DNA of 64,000 nucleotides from Ptychodera flava (taxonomy: Eukaryota > Hemichordata > Enteropneusta > Ptychoderidae). A program made the position numbers and the translations under genes. The notes under the pieces were generated by a model. The model made no database searches. It saw only the letters and a list, made by a program, of their open reading frames with translations, and had not been told where the DNA came from. Shown here piece by piece: positions 20,867 to 34,016 of this stretch (position 1 is the stretch's first letter; each line of letters starts with the position of its first letter). The stretch is taken from assembly GCF_041260155.1 (NCBI RefSeq), contig NC_091946.1:34749620-34813619 (forward strand), given 5' to 3'.

Positions 20867-22680
20867 GACTGTTTTACACACTGTCAAGTTCCGACATTTT
20901 CATCCTAACCTTGAACTTTGGTAACCAGATTGTAACCGTTGAGCCAACAGTATACAGCTAATATGCTAGTTAATTTATTTAATTTTTCACACGATATAAA
21001 ATTTCAAACATGTTCTAAATTCACAAACCTGACGCTAATTTTTCAACTTTGTACTGGTAAGGTAAAATTCGCAGGAAATAGTACGTAGGTTGCACGTCTT
21101 TGCTACGATGTGCGACGCATTGGTCGTTTACATAAATCGTTGATTTTCTTAGTAACGCTTTTAGGAGAGTGTGCTTTATGTAATAAAGTATAAGTTGTCA
21201 GCCCATTGACAGATATTCCTGATTCTTAACCTGCTGCTAGTGAATGAATATATATGAAAGATTGTGTCGCAGATTTCCAGTAAAAAACCTAGAAATGCAG
21301 ATATGCTGACAAACGTGAACTGTGGCCGATAATTTATACAAAACAGTGAAGTTGACACTTTGAAGGCCCATTGAGCGAAAACACAAGCGAATTTCAAAAA
21401 TCGAAGATACAGTTTTTCACCCAGTTTTCGATGGCCGTAAACAGATCACCATAGTGGATTGAAATCTGTACTTACTCTTGTTTGAGTAAAATAATCAAAA
21501 GAACGCATTTTTGAATAAAATAATCGCTTTTGAAAAACTAACAAATTTTCTGAATTTTCAGTGACCGAGCGGATAGAAAGTACCATATGTTGTGTCTGTG
21601 ACCTTGTCTTCTAAGTTAAAATGCGGAATCCGATGGAAATAAGTATAAATGAACGTGAGTCGTACAGTTAAATCGAATTGAAAGACTTCTTCTGCAGATA
21701 ACGTGTTCATACACTCCACGTTTTGTTGTACTCTGTCCATCGAGAAAATCCAAGTGTAAAATGTCCCTGGCACATTCTTGATTTAACGTAGGATAGGGCT
21801 TAAGTTAGGGGAGCTGCACCCAATACAGTGTATTTTGCTGCGAAATCATTTTTTTCTTGCATATATTCATTTAATTTTAATTAGTTTTTTGAACCAAGAT
21901 TAAAATATTGGTAAAGTTGACCTTTTAGCTAGTAAAGCACTCGTAAGTCACCGGATAAAAAGTGTTAATTTATGTACATTTATGCAAATCACCCGATTTT
22001 CCAGCTTCTCTTATCTCCCAGTTTCAATATTTTCAAAGAAGTAAACTCCACTCTGGCTGAGTCAATTTTTTTGAAATTTTCAAACTATATTTTTAAATGC
22101 TATATAACAAAACGGTTATTTTGTTTGGCAAAAAGTACTCATATTTAGAATAAGTGGCATTTTAATTTTGCTAATAATGTTTTTAACCAATTTTTCGAGT
22201 GTCAGTCTTTCAACCCATGCCAGTTTAGGATGAGGAAAGATAATGCAAAAAAGGTCAATTTTTTGTACATACACTCTTCCTTCAATTGAAATATTATATC
22301 TCAGAAAAAAGTGTCAAGTTTTTGACTTAAATTAAGTTTTATCATTAATACAAAAAATTAGGTTTTTACCCCAAATATACACCCTCTTCATCCTTCGAGT
22401 AAACTATTACTATAATATTAAACTTCAAATTTTCTGCTTTTGGGAAATATAAAGTATAGGGGGGTTTCTTGACATCTAAGATGAAAAATATTCCTTTGAA
22501 AAAAAACTGTGTTGGCAAGATGCAGTTCGAGGATCATGTAACGCCGACCCAATCCTAAACCCCTAACACTAACTTTTGACCTACACCTTACCTGTCCTGA
22601 ATCAAGTATTTACATACGTCCCGGGGATATTCTTCAGTGAACAAAATAATCTTGTGCCAGCAGTACTGATGTATGTGTAT
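20867..22680. other. Intron 1 of copy B, AT-rich, includes a dispersed repeat
   Basis: 21797-22070 is the inverted relative of 2270-2545. The rest holds poly-A/T-rich unique-looking DNA with no recognised gene. Confidence 0.45.
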
Positions 22681-22746
22681 CTGTTTGTGTTTGTCTGTTT
22701 GTCTGTTTGTTTGTTTGTTTGTTTGTTTGTTTGTTTGTTTGTTTGT
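22681..22746. repeat. (TTTG)n microsatellite
   Basis: About fifteen TTTG units with a few TCTG interruptions. The frames across it are artefacts. Confidence 0.9.
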
Positions 22747-23668
22747 GCATTATCTCGATAAATGGTTGTATGGTTATTACAAGAGTTAGCTAACTTTTGA
22801 TACACGTTTAGTTTAGTAGAAACACTGCACATGGTCTTATTAATCTTGCTAGAGATACAAATTAATGAGAGCCAAAGTTTTCATTGTCATTAGCATTTTC
22901 ATGCGAATGACGTTGCCAATGCGCATATAAAGATAGACGACACTAAGATGTTGCTTTTACAAAGATGTGCTAGCAATCATAGACATTCGCAGCTTTAGGT
23001 AAGGTTATTGCCAATCTGCATATTCGACAAAAGTTTATTTAATAATCATTTTGTTGATGATGACCGAATCACGGTTGATGAAACTTGGTGCATAAAAATT
23101 GGATGGCTACCAAGATCTTGATGAAATATAATTGATAAAAACGAAACATAAAGGTGCCTACGGTGTTCTCGTATCAGCATACCGTTGTTTGCGACCGTAA
23201 TGTGTGAGAACTACCATATTGATCAATATGCGTTTAAGGCTTCCATAGACGCTGTAAAGTCTTTGTAAGATGATATACTGTACAATCTGTACCAAAATCC
23301 ATTGCAGAATTAAGGCGAGAATATAAACATTTAGGAGGAGAGAAAATTTTCAAAACTCGCGTAAAAATATTACATTCAACAATGTTACCGTCCAGTAGGG
23401 CTGAACGTAACGCTTTAAATCCTTGAGTTGACATTTGATGAAATCCCTAAACATATCAGTAATGTAACGAGGGCGTTCTTTAGTAATGAGTTGCAACGCA
23501 AGCAAAAAAAGATTGTATATTACCAGTTCGGGCCGACCTACAGCTCGTGTCCATAAACAAATGATACAATTGGTCACAGAACGTTCATGCGCACTTACCG
23601 AAAAATTTACATATTGATTCAGTAATTAAACATACACATATTTACTGGCACCGAGGGACTATGATTTT

Positions 23669-23706
23669 ACCCTAAAAACAAACTGTTAACAGTCTGTTTT
23701 TAGGGT
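23669..23706. repeat. 38-bp palindrome, one mismatch
   Basis: The arms are ACCCTAAAAACAAACTGTT and its reverse complement, meeting at GTTAAC with no spacer. It may be a tiny MITE or a cruciform-forming site. No function is assigned. Confidence 0.8.
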
Positions 23707-23999
23707 TGACTCACATGCCCGAGGGGGTCAAAGACGTTTGCTGTTGCCCTAATGGCCAGTCAATATGTGTTTTATAACACACCTCATCCCTAGTCATGCA
23801 TAAGAACATACCACACACAAACCTTGTTACATGGAATAAGAGTTAGTGGTTCGCAAAGAAAACGTTTTTTCCGATAGCGCCGCAATTCTTATACAAACAG
23901 GGGTGGAAATGTGAATTTGATCATTTGCTCATGCAATTGTCAAAATTGTTCAAATGATGTTAAAACAGGGAAAATCAAGCCAATTCTAAAACTGAGTAA

Positions 24000-24450
24000 C
24001 CACAGGCCAGATTTTGTTAAAACTTGGTATGCAGATTCTCCATGTTGACTTTAGTTAGATTTGTTCAAATTGTGGTGAAATTTTTATAGTTGTATTTCAG
24101 GGCAATTTTTTCCTGTTTTTTTTTTGGTCAAAAAGTCTTCTTCTCTGAAAGTGTTCGTGTATTTTCTCCCAAGGTTCTTGCTAGATTGCTTTGGAACTTG
24201 ATACTCTTGATCCTAGGGTTTTCATCTGTGGGATTTGTTAAGATTGTAGTGAAATTTTCATAATTGTATTTTGCGGCAACTTCAGCATTTTTGGTCAAAA
24301 TATCATTTCCTATGAATTAATTATTCTGGTGGCTTTGAAACTTGGAACGCATGTACCTAGAGGCAACTTAAGTTGAGTGTCTTCAAATTGTGGTGAGTTT
24401 TTATGTTTGTTATTGTGGGCAATTTTTCCTAGTTTTGATCAAAATCGCTC
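24000..24450. repeat. Degenerate ~150-170-bp tandem repeat, about 3 units
   Basis: CAAATTGTGGTGAAATTTTT, a GGGCAATTTTT block and a TTGGTCAAAA block recur near 24065, 24240 and 24385, each followed by an AACTTGGTA-like segment. Confidence 0.6.
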
Positions 24451-24827
24451 CTTCGATATCCTGTTGCTTTGTAAGTTGCTTTGCGTGTTCCCCGGAGTAA
24501 ACTTAGCTAAGTATAATTACTCCAGCCTACCACATTGAACCAAATGTGAGCCAAGTGCCATTGACGCTACATTTCGGAACTGACGCCTGTCAGGCAACAG
24601 TTTCGACAAATGATGCCTGATGACGTCGTTTACGTGGATCAGCACGAAATAAACGCGTCCCACGTCACTGTCAATTGCCGAATTAGAATACAGACTGCGG
24701 TTGAGGTGTGTTGTAATAGGAAATGGACTTATCATTGACAGTAATAGCAGTTGAAATGAAACGTTGTCCACATGTTGTGCAGCCTAAATCAATTGCCGGC
24801 TTACGAACTGTTTTTCTTTATCTCCAG

Positions 24828-25040
24828 AAGATGAGCTGTTGCATGCTGTTTGGGACATCCAAAACCAATTGGCTGCCACAAAAATCGACTTATGGGGTTA
24901 CCAAAGTGATAGTCAAGGCTTCGTAAGGAATGTCAAAGACGAAATTTTGAAATCATCTGACGAACCAATATCAAAAAATGAAAGAATCGACATTTCTGAG
25001 GACGAGATCGACGTTTATATGTTTACGTCTGGCACAACAG
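24828..25040 (+). CDS. SLC27A2-like: Copy B exon 2, into the AMP-binding motif
   Basis: A 213-bp exon after TTATCTCCAG, ending ACAACAG before GTATGT, phase 1 at both ends. It encodes EDELLHAVWDIQNQL and, at the end, the VYMFTSGTTG half of the AMP-binding P-loop (A3 motif). The motif is completed by exon 3. Protein identity to copy C exon 2 is only about half, in contrast with exon 1. Confidence 0.9.
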
Positions 25041-25492
25041 GTATGTTTCAGATATACATATTTGAATACAAAGACTTGTCGAACTTACTTGTGTCAAAAG
25101 ACCTTCGCATGAAGAAGTAGGTGACATTTTTATTGTTCTTTAAGGTAAAATGCGCTTTAGGTACAATAATTTGGACTCTAAAACTTTAACAATATTCTTT
25201 TGGCCTCCAACTTGTAAGGCTTATTTTTAAGCTTGTGGAGGAAATACATTTTTACAGACTTAGTTTTGTAAAAATCGGTGGTTTAAATTACCTCGTAGAG
25301 ATATTACATGGATTGCGGCCTTTCATTATTTAACATATCGGTACATATCGGTAATTTGTTTCTGTAGTATCAAATTTGCATGATGACTCGAAATTGTTAT
25401 TCTTAATTTTGAAAGATAATGGTTGAAAGTTAGTGTGAGAAAAGATTGAGCGACAGTTAAGTCTATCATTATCAAAGCGAAAACTGCCTTAA

Positions 25493-26382
25493 AGTGGCAC
25501 ACCCACTTGGTAACATTTTTAAAACATATTTTAATGCCAACGGTCGATATTTGACGTGGTGACTGCGCGCGGATCGCGAGATATCGATAAAAACATGTCA
25601 TTTCCCGAACGTATTTTTTACATCCCGAAGTTTTACGATCGTTTCTGATTATAACCCGAAATCCCCCTAAAGTTAGTTGTTGTGCTGATTGACGATATTC
25701 TAGGGAGTCCATAGTAAGTTCCAACGACGCGATTAATTTACCTCCCACTGCGAAGACTTTATATACAGCATAATATCCTTGCCTCAGGTAAGTTTTTTTA
25801 AAACTTCTCCTTAGTTTTTGTCGTTTTCATTATTCTCAATCAGTTGTATTATATTTTTAACCAATACCACATAAATATCAGTTTTTACGTGTAAAATATT
25901 AACCGCCACTGATGACTACAATCTTCTGCCACACAGTTACGCCTGGTTCGTGGTTCATGGCTCGTGTTATGCGTCTATGCATACCACGCGGAGGCCACTA
26001 TGTATCAACCGCACGTAACTGTGCTAGTCATCTATGCGAATTCTGGTGGAATCAGCAAAAATTGTTTTTTGGTTTTTTGCCAAGTCAGTAAGACTCAGCT
26101 TTCTCCCACGGGGCATGACCGATCACCAACGCGAGTGGTACTGTGGCGTACAACAGCGTCAGCGTGGACTCGTACTCCGTAGCTTAGCTGACAATGGCCC
26201 CAGTGCCGAACGTTCGATGTTCGGAAGCTGAATTTAGATGGGCCACTGGAATTCAAACTTTTACTTTTTTGAGGACATGTTTTTATCGATATCTCGCGAT
26301 CCGCGCGCAGTCGCCACGTCAAATATCGACCATTGGCATTAAAAAATGTGTTTTAAAAATGTTACCAAGTGGGAGTGCCACT
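25493..26382. mobile_element. 890-bp TIR element with TTAA target duplication
   Basis: The ends are AGTGGCACACCCACTTGGTA at 25493 and the inverse near 26382, with arms of about 115 bp that remain similar through GATATCGATAAAAACATGTC. TTAA flanks both sides (25489-25492, 26383-26386), as for piggyBac and Kolobok superfamilies. The interior has no transposase, so it is non-autonomous. It lies in copy B intron 2. Confidence 0.85.
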
Positions 26383-26546
26383 TTAAGAATCTAAATTCAC
26401 ATACCTTTTTTCAGACTGTTTGGTTAATTGTCCTACTCATTGATATCCAATCGGTATCGTATCGATGCCATTAAGTTACGAAACACAACAATAGTTTTAT
26501 CAGGAAAAGAAACCACCTGATTGACAACTTAATTTCTCTTTTAAAG

Positions 26547-26702
26547 GTCACCCTAAAGCAGTCCTAGTCACTCATTTAAAGATGATGCAGGTTTGCCTTA
26601 CGTTCATGGACGTAGACTTACAGCGCAACGATCGCTTGTACGTTTCTCTTCCGATATACCATGGTACCGGGTGGCTCGGAATTCTTACAGCTATTCATCA
26701 AG
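26547..26702 (+). CDS. SLC27A2-like: Copy B exon 3 (GHPKA)
   Basis: A 156-bp exon after CTTTTAAAG, ending ATCAAG before GTATCG. It encodes GHPKAVLVTH, the second half of the ATP/AMP signature, and RNDRLYVSLPIYHGTGW, matching vertebrate DVIYITLPFYHSAAL. It is one codon shorter than copy C exon 3. Confidence 0.9.
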
Positions 26703-26840
26703 GTATCGTTTACGACTTTAACCTTATCATTGAATGTGGTCGTATCAGTTCTTAGCTACATAGATAGAGAAATATATTTAACTATTTATGTCTGCCTGTC
26801 TTTCTTTCTGTCCCCCTCTTTCTTTTTCATTCCGTCAATT

Positions 26841-26921
26841 TATGTATGTATGTATGTATGTATGTATGTATGTATGTATGTATGTATGTATGTATGTATG
26901 TATGTATGTATGTATGTATGT
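26841..26921. repeat. (TATG)n microsatellite in copy B intron 3
   Basis: About twenty TATG units. Copy C has a much longer TATG tract in its own intron 3, so the tract may predate the duplication. Confidence 0.9.
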
Positions 26922-27203
26922 CCTTCAGTAATCCATGTTTGCTGATGTACCCTAATATACAAGTTTTTGTTGAATATGCAAATGGAATCATATATAAGCC
27001 ATACCACCACAATTTTGCATAACAAGACAATAGAACAGCCCGGGTGCCTGCAAAGTAACGACACATTGATTATAAGTAATTCTAGAGCTTGCACAAATTT
27101 AATTATTTGGGCAACTCGAACTGAAAGAAGAAAACATGTATCATTATTAATATTCAAGTAGGATTGTTTCAACACAAAACGATTTTTTTTTTCTTTCCTC
27201 CAG

Positions 27204-27328
27204 GAATGACTGTAATTCTTGCAAAGAAATTTTCAGTTCACAATTTTTGGGATGATTGTCGACGTCACAGCGCTAGCGCCTTCATGTATGTCGGTGAACT
27301 GTGTCGGTATCTATTAACTTTGCCCGAG
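27204..27328 (+). CDS. SLC27A2-like: Copy B exon 4 (FWDDCRRH)
   Basis: A 125-bp exon between TTTCCTCCAG and GTAAGG. It encodes [18 protein letters not shown] and [14 protein letters not shown], equivalent to FSASQFWDDCRKY and YIGELLRYLCNSP of vertebrate FATP2. It ends in phase 0, matching exon 5. Confidence 0.92.
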
Positions 27329-28444
27329 GTAAGGTATTAAGTAAAGGTACAATTTGCACTTATGTCATAGTTGTGACAATTCAGATATTTATCAAAGAAG
27401 TGTTGTTTAGTGTATATTGGTATCTTTCCCCATATAATTGGGTACTAGGTTCACGATTACAGTTTTCAAAAATGATTCGTCTATCTTCAGAGAGATTGTG
27501 ACAAATCGTCCATTTTATTTTGTTTTACTGTTGTTTGATGACTTTGTCCGATCTAACGTGATACTTAATTATGAAAAACGGTATACCTTCATTATCTTTA
27601 AAGGGCTCTTTCACACAAGTTATGACGCCGAAAATTGATGCCGTTTGGCTTTGCATCATGATTCAATTACATAGATACTTATTATTCATATTCAAATTTG
27701 TATTCTTTATCGTTAAAAATTTAGCAGTTGCAAATTTCAATCATGGAAATTCAAAATTTTAACCAAAGGAATGCTTTAGTACTGTTCAAATAGGCGCAAA
27801 GCACCACCTAGTTGGTATGGCAATGGCCTTATGAGGCAAGAGTATGCAAATACTTTGTTTTGCGTCCATTTGCATAGGTTTGTTGTGTAGGGTTTTATTT
27901 TTAGTTTTTTTCCAAAGAAACCAAAGACATAGCTTTAACATTGCAATAGAATAAATATCTCCTTACAGCAGTCATATCACAAGCATTGGCAGGTTTGATG
28001 AAATAAAATCGAATCGTCTTGCAGTTTATGGTCACAGAATTGAGCAGGTTGTATGAAAAAAGCTTTCAAATAATAAAATATTGATTCTTGGTTAATTATG
28101 TGTATTTGAATCGCTTATCCACCTATCTTTTAGAATTTCGAGTGGACCCAAAACAAAGAATGAAATACTTCGAACGTACTGACATAGTACGACATGGGTA
28201 GAACACTATGTTCGGTAGTCAAAAAAGTTTTATTCAGCATAATACATTTAGATATACAGTATGCAGCTTGTCAACTCAACCTGTACATGTGTAGACTACA
28301 TTGTTATTGTTGAATGACGAATTTTGGTCCGGACGAGAATTATAACGGAAATAATAAGTTGTGATGACATGCTAACAAATGGGTGTTAGTATAGTAGATC
28401 AAGACATTTCATTTTTTATCGCATTTCCCATCATTTTAACTCAG

Positions 28445-28639
28445 GCACCAGATGATAAGAAGCATTCCGTACGAATGGCGTTCGGCAATGGTCTCCGCCC
28501 GGACATATGGACTAAATTTCAGCAGCGATTCGGCGTTCCGAAGATCATAGAGCTTTACGGTGCCACTGACGGGACTTTCTTAGGAAAGAACACGGACAAC
28601 AAAATTGGTGCTGTGGGAAAATTTTCCCCGCTAACGAAA
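28445..28639 (+). CDS. SLC27A2-like: Copy B exon 5 (GNGLR / YGATD)
   Basis: A 195-bp exon after TTTTAACTCAG, ending before GTAAGT. It encodes VRMAFGNGLRPDIW and LYGATDGTFLG. As in copy A the usual Glu of the YGxTE-type motif is Asp, so the change predates the A/B split. Confidence 0.92.
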
Positions 28640-29121
28640 GTAAGTATAGACAAATTAACAGAAATGCATCCGTGCTCGAGGTAGCACATTTTGTGTTTCT
28701 TTTGCTTTGAAAAAAGGTCTTTCATATATATAAAGCAACTCTTGGCCAGTTATCGCACTCGTACGATTTGCGCACTGCACCGAGTTTCAGTGCCTTGTAG
28801 TCAAGTCAACATGGGTTTAGACCCATCGAAAATTGCAACAGCATTTATTTCTTCAGAATACATTTTTAGAGGTACTCAGAACCCCATAAGTCTACTCGAA
28901 TTTACCTTGGGGAAATATGACTAATTTGTATAAAACATATGGCTGCAAACCGTCCGACAAAATAACGTAACTGGCCATATATCACATGTTTAACAAGCTA
29001 TTACAGTGATTTCAAAGTCTGACATTTCTTATTTGGTTCAGGTAATCATTTTGGAGTTATTTTTAAGAGGCACTTCGTTAATTTGCATAAGTCCAATTTG
29101 GCGGCCAACATACCTACAAAA

Positions 29122-31029
29122 AATAGTACTTTATTGCTCTTTTGGGCCTCCGGCCCATATTTCAAATTAATTGACATTACAAAATATTTTAAAGAGAAAT
29201 TACGAAAACAAATTTCAAGCATTCTTTTCTCAAATTTGTCGCTTTATACACAAATAATGCTAATTTCAAAATTTCCTTGTCGTTATTTGATGCCATAAGT
29301 AAAAAATATTTTTCGGGTGTTCGAACAATATATGCCCATCTCGGTAAATAAATACTTCTTAAATTCTGGTATAAAGGACAGATACAATGAGGCATCCATA
29401 ATCTCAGTAGATCCAAACTTTACAAATTCCATCCTCGAAATCAAGCCTCTGCGCCCTCCCCTCTTCAACTGCAAAACCCGCACCACATGTTCTAAGATTA
29501 GCAAGGGCGCTCTTTAGTTTGAAACCAATATCAAATGTTAAGTAGTTTTCAGTTAGGAACTATGTTTTAAAGTTACATTACAAACGAAGTTATTTCTTAC
29601 AGCAGACGTGTGAAAACCAATTTTCTTTAAAAACATCACTCGCTCTTGTCATGAAATTGTAAAAAAAAGATCAAAATCCCCTGCAACTTGCCAGAGTTTA
29701 ACACCTCTAAAATCGTGTTAATAAAATAAACATTTGACATGAGTTGTTCACGATTCTTTTCAATTTCTATCAAGTATCACAGTTAGCGCGTAAGCATAAT
29801 TTACTACTTTATTTGAGGGCATTTTAATAACTTAAACTAGTATAAAATTACTTTCTTGAAAGTGTTGGATAAAGATTGAATATCTTCCACAATCACCAAA
29901 AATAAATGCATCCGGTGTGGATGATTTTAAAAGCTTTACAATATTTCAGTTTTACTCTTTCGGCAACTTGATACCGCTGATAGCCTCATATTTCAGCTCT
30001 ATATGTCAGAACTGGCAATGTCATTAAATCTAAAAGTTTAAAATATTCTTTAAAAGGTAAAGTGCCAGTGGCTTTAACCATACGAAAGATATCGCCAATA
30101 GGTTTTCTGGCTTAGTCTGAGAGCGTGACAACAGCTTTACTCCAGAGATTTCTGCTTGATATCATTAAACCTAAATAATTTGAATACCATGATTCCCCGA
30201 ACTCACCCATATATTGTTTAATTCATTTATGAAAAGAGAAAAAAGAAAACGGACTCAGCATGCACCCTTGTCGAACTCCAACAGAGCATTGAAAGAAATC
30301 GGTTATTCCATTATTCCACTTTGAGTCTTAACACAGGATTTGACTTCTTTGTACATTGATTTTAGAATATTATACATTTTGCCACTGACACCCTCTTGAA
30401 AATGTCTGAATAACAAAAAAAATTGAGGTCTACTGAATCAAAAACTTTGCTAAAATATACAAACAAACAATAGAAATGACCCTTGACCTACTAAGATCCG
30501 TCCCTACCATAATGTGCAAAACAAAGATATTATAGAAGGTGCTAAAACCCCGTCTGAAACCAGCTTGGCACTCAGTGATACAACTTTGCTTATCAGCCCA
30601 TTTGACTGGTCTCTGGTTTAGGATAAAAGTAAAAAAAATTTGCTCAAACAGTTTAATAATGTGATACCTATTAAGTTGTTAGAATCTTGCAAACTGCCCT
30701 TTTTATTGAGTGGTACAATAATCCCTTTACTCCACTCGCTTTGGAAAACACCAGAGTCTAAAATGGCATTGAACATGAAATCTAGTAATGTGATTAGATT
30801 TAGTTTTGCGTTTCGATAAAATTCATTCGGGATACTATCCGGGCCCTGGGATTTACCAGCTTTTAACTATCTATTGCACAAACGATTCTGCAGCTGCAAT
30901 TTATCCATCTAGCATCTCTTAAATATCGCTATTTAGTTCTTCCGGGGAGGGGGCGAAGTTTTCTAAATAGTCTTCCACAGTAATATCAAACGTACTTCTG
31001 TGCCATTCTGGATTGTAAAGGGTCTAAAG
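29122..31029 (-). pseudogene. 5'-truncated LINE reverse transcriptase with target duplication
   Basis: On the minus strand, about 30880-30050 encodes degenerate RT blocks. In order they are an IPNEFYRNAKLNLITLLDF-like start, a CQAGFRRGF-like region, then GVSGKMYNILKSMYKEV and FSLFINELNN, as in CR1/L2/Rex-like LINEs. Many stops are present. ATACCTACAAA at 29110-29120 recurs at 31030-31040, an 11-bp duplication bracketing the insertion. It interrupts the left arm of the composite insert, so it is younger than that arm. Confidence 0.75.
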
Positions 31030-32160
31030 ATACCTACAAAAGACATTTTGTCATATACCACGTATTAAACAATCCTTTTCAGTAATTTTAAAGTCTGTTA
31101 TTTTTTTACTAAGACATTTTGTTAATTTGCATAAATTAAATGTGGCTGCCAAATTAATGGCCCACTGATTAATAGCTTTTAATATAAATAAGGTTTTTGT
31201 ATAGTGTTTAGCACTTGGAATCTATCAAAAAGCACCTGTTAAGTTCTTGGACATTTATTTTTAAAATTGTGATTTTTCCATATGACAACCGCTAATGATT
31301 GTTAGTCGTCTGAATTATATATTCTCTTCCTGAATGTAACACTCATGTATGTCCAACATTATTTGTTATTTTTATGGGTGTTTAATACTGCATGGTGTCA
31401 AAACATGTAATCTGTAATGTTTATGTTTAAGGCAAGACGTGTACACAATCTTTAGTTTTAATTTAGACTTCTTATGGACGAGTGCATCTTTAGTAGATTC
31501 CCCTAGATTATACGCAATAAGTCATCACACATAACACCAAAAATACAATAAACACAAAGCTAAAAAAAGTGATGTGACCAGAATAACAAAGTGACATAAT
31601 ACACACAAATGAAAAATTAGCACTATTGCAAACAATATCAGATTCATAAATACTTTATGAACACACGAACTCAAGAAAATTCAAAACTACATGCTTAGGA
31701 AAGGGCCTACAATTGATCTAAAACGCTAATCCTCCAAGCGTTATCCAACTGTTACACAATGCAAACAAGTACATCAGGAAAAATGATTATTTGATATGAG
31801 ACTGAAACAAACAGTTTGATAGTAATCGTGTTAGCTCTTATTATTCGTATTTAGGACATTCGATTGTGAGTTTTGGTGATTTCGAAGTATATTGTCTATG
31901 TTTCTACTTATTTTGTATGCAAAAATCAGTTGTTTCGAAATAGATTATTCAAAATGTTTTCAAATTCACACAGCTTTTCAGATGGGGCTTCTTTGATTGT
32001 CTTCGTTCCGATGTATGGACTACGCTGTAAGAAATACTCTCGTCCTTGGTTTAGCTTGCTACTTTTTGCTCAATTTGCCTTCTTCCCTTACGTACTTTCC
32101 CCGATGACATGTCCTATTCCTGTTTTAGATCACGTGTTCAAACACCTTAGCTAATGTCGT

Positions 32161-32637
32161 TAAGTGTATGTCTGTCTACCTGTGTGTCTGTCTGTTTGTC
32201 TGTTTACATGTACGACAACTCAACACCTGAACGGATTCAAGTCAGATTTTGTAAACAGGTACCATCCTCTAATGGCAAGAACTGATTAGATTTTGGTTAG
32301 TGTGGTTTGCACATTTATGAAGTTATGAGATACTTTTTCATATAATGTTTCCTATGGAGGAAGTAACGACAGTGTCGATATATTAATCATTATCTGCGTC
32401 ATGCACACTCAGTCTTGAGGTGCCTGAATAAATGGTTCGAAAATACTGATAATGCTATCTTGAGAAGAATTGACCTCATTAATTGGGGATAAGAGGATTT
32501 TAACGTCAGTAAATGTGTTGCACACATTATTGGACTCTAATTGAGATGATAAAGAAATAAAGCCGGTGGGCTTAGATCCATTTGACCACTTTGACCTTCA
32601 CGTTTTGAAACAATCTGACATTAAATTGCCGTCTTTC
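32161..32637. other. Spacer with dispersed repeat
   Basis: 32420-32610 is the relative of 14090-14240. A short GTCTGTCTGT tract lies near 32170-32205. No gene was seen. Confidence 0.4.
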
Positions 32638-33072
32638 TTACAATAATACAAGAAAGTGTACCAAATTGTTTGCCAGAAGGAGATTGAGACTTGGGATCTG
32701 ATGATGGAGGAGTGTTACTTGAACTCTGTGAACTGTTGTCATTCCATTTTCCGGGGTATAAAAGTGTTTTTTGTATTTACTGTTTAATGTGCTAAGATAA
32801 ATACGTGTAAGAAATGTGTCTTTTATCATACATTTTATTGTAAGGTTGTTTATTTCTTCTGTTGTTCGTTTTGTGCCATCTACCGTGTGCAGTATCGCTG
32901 CTCTTCCAGTTATGCTGACATTTCCTTGTGTTATCAGCAGAGTCAAGAGCTGCTGTTTCGCTATATTTATCAAATGTTTAATTGCTAGCTTCTTATTTTC
33001 AGAAAGAATTGTCAATGCTATGCGTCCTGCCACCAATATGGGATTTTTCGTTTTTAAAGGGGGTGTTCGCAA
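32638..33072 (-). CDS. Unassigned 144-codon frame inside the inverted-repeat pair
   Basis: An open frame from an ATG at 33072 to a stop at 32638. The product is rich in Thr, Asn and Leu, with no motif, signal peptide or transmembrane segment I can name. Its position just past a retroelement N-terminal fragment (33225-33470, same strand) suggests it belongs to that element or is chance. Coding status is doubtful. Confidence 0.2.
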   Translation of the reverse strand: MRTPPLKTKNPILVAGRIALTILSENKKLAIKHLINIAKQQLLTLLITQGNVSITGRAAILHTVDGTKRTTEEINNLTIKCMIKDTFLTRIYLSTLNSKYKKHFYTPENGMTTVHRVQVTLLHHQIPSLNLLLANNLVHFLVLL

Positions 33073-33224
33073 AGGTCATTTACTTAGCTTTTAGATTCTT
33101 TTCTAAACTTTGTGTTTTCTGTTGTTTTGTGAAGTCCATTTTGATTTCATTCTGAATGGGAGTTTCATGTTTTTTAAGTATCTTAATATATCGAAGTGTC
33201 ATAATTCAAGATGAACTTGTTTGT

Positions 33225-33470
33225 TTAGTGATACATTTGGATTCTGTTGGGATGATTAGGTGTTTGAATTAATTTTAAGCCTTTGCTAAGCATGCAATTT
33301 TCAATTTTAGTGAGTTCTTGTGTGTGATAGGTTTTAATGAATCTAGCATTGTTTGCAAAAGCGCTAGGTTTTAAATCGTGTGTATTGTTGCATTTTTTAT
33401 TTTTAGTCATATAATTTTTTGCTTCTGCGTTTTTATCGGCTTTGTTGTGTTTAGTGTATTTTTGCTTTTG
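33225..33470 (-). pseudogene. N-terminal fragment of a retroelement RT protein
   Basis: The minus-strand frame contains MLSKGLKLIQTP followed by an N-rich stretch. The pattern ELT-x-IE-x3-LSKGLKFIPTP marks the N-terminal region of a metazoan RT family that also carries the GIPMGTNCAPL motif found at 34732-34965. The frame ends early at TAA. It directly follows the inverted-repeat arm 33505-33732, as expected for the start of a new element copy. Confidence 0.5.
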
Positions 33471-34016
33471 TGTTGATGGCTTCTTGTTATCATGAAGGGA
33501 GGTCTACTTAAGGTGCACTTGTCCATAAGAAGGGGGTTCAGTCTAAATTAAAAACTAAAGATTGTGTACACGTCTTGTTTTAAACATAAACATTACAGAT
33601 TACATGTTTTGACACCATGCAGTATTAAACACCCATACAAATTACAAATAATGTTTGACACACATGAGTGTTACATTCAGAAAGAGAATATATTATTCAG
33701 ACGACTAACAATCATTAGCGGTTGTCATATATAAAAAAATTGCCAAATAATTAAAATCGCAGGACTTTCTTACATCTCAATTGTCAAAGTGCATCAACAT
33801 ATACTTATTTTAATCCGTTTGCAAGTCATATAATAAGTCTGCATAATTTCATTTAACGTTCTGTTTAAAATACAGTAAATTGAGTATATTAACACATTAA
33901 CGTACAACAGACACCTTTTTTTAAATAAATTTTATTCTTAAATGGATGTTTCCTATAAATTCCAAGGACTTCACTACTTCTTCTTGATAGATTCCTGGTG
34001 CTAAAAATAATCGCAA

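Larger units (their letters stand above)
31286..33732. repeat. Pair of ~220-bp inverted repeats (31286-31503 and 33505-33732)
   Basis: TGACAACCGCTAATGATTGT near 31284 is mirrored near 33730. The match continues through CATGGTGTCAAAACATGTAA, GTACACAATCTTTAGTTTT and the CTTATGGAC block. With reverse-transcriptase pieces on both sides, these may be pseudo-LTRs of Penelope-like copies inserted in opposite or partial-tandem order. Confidence 0.75.
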
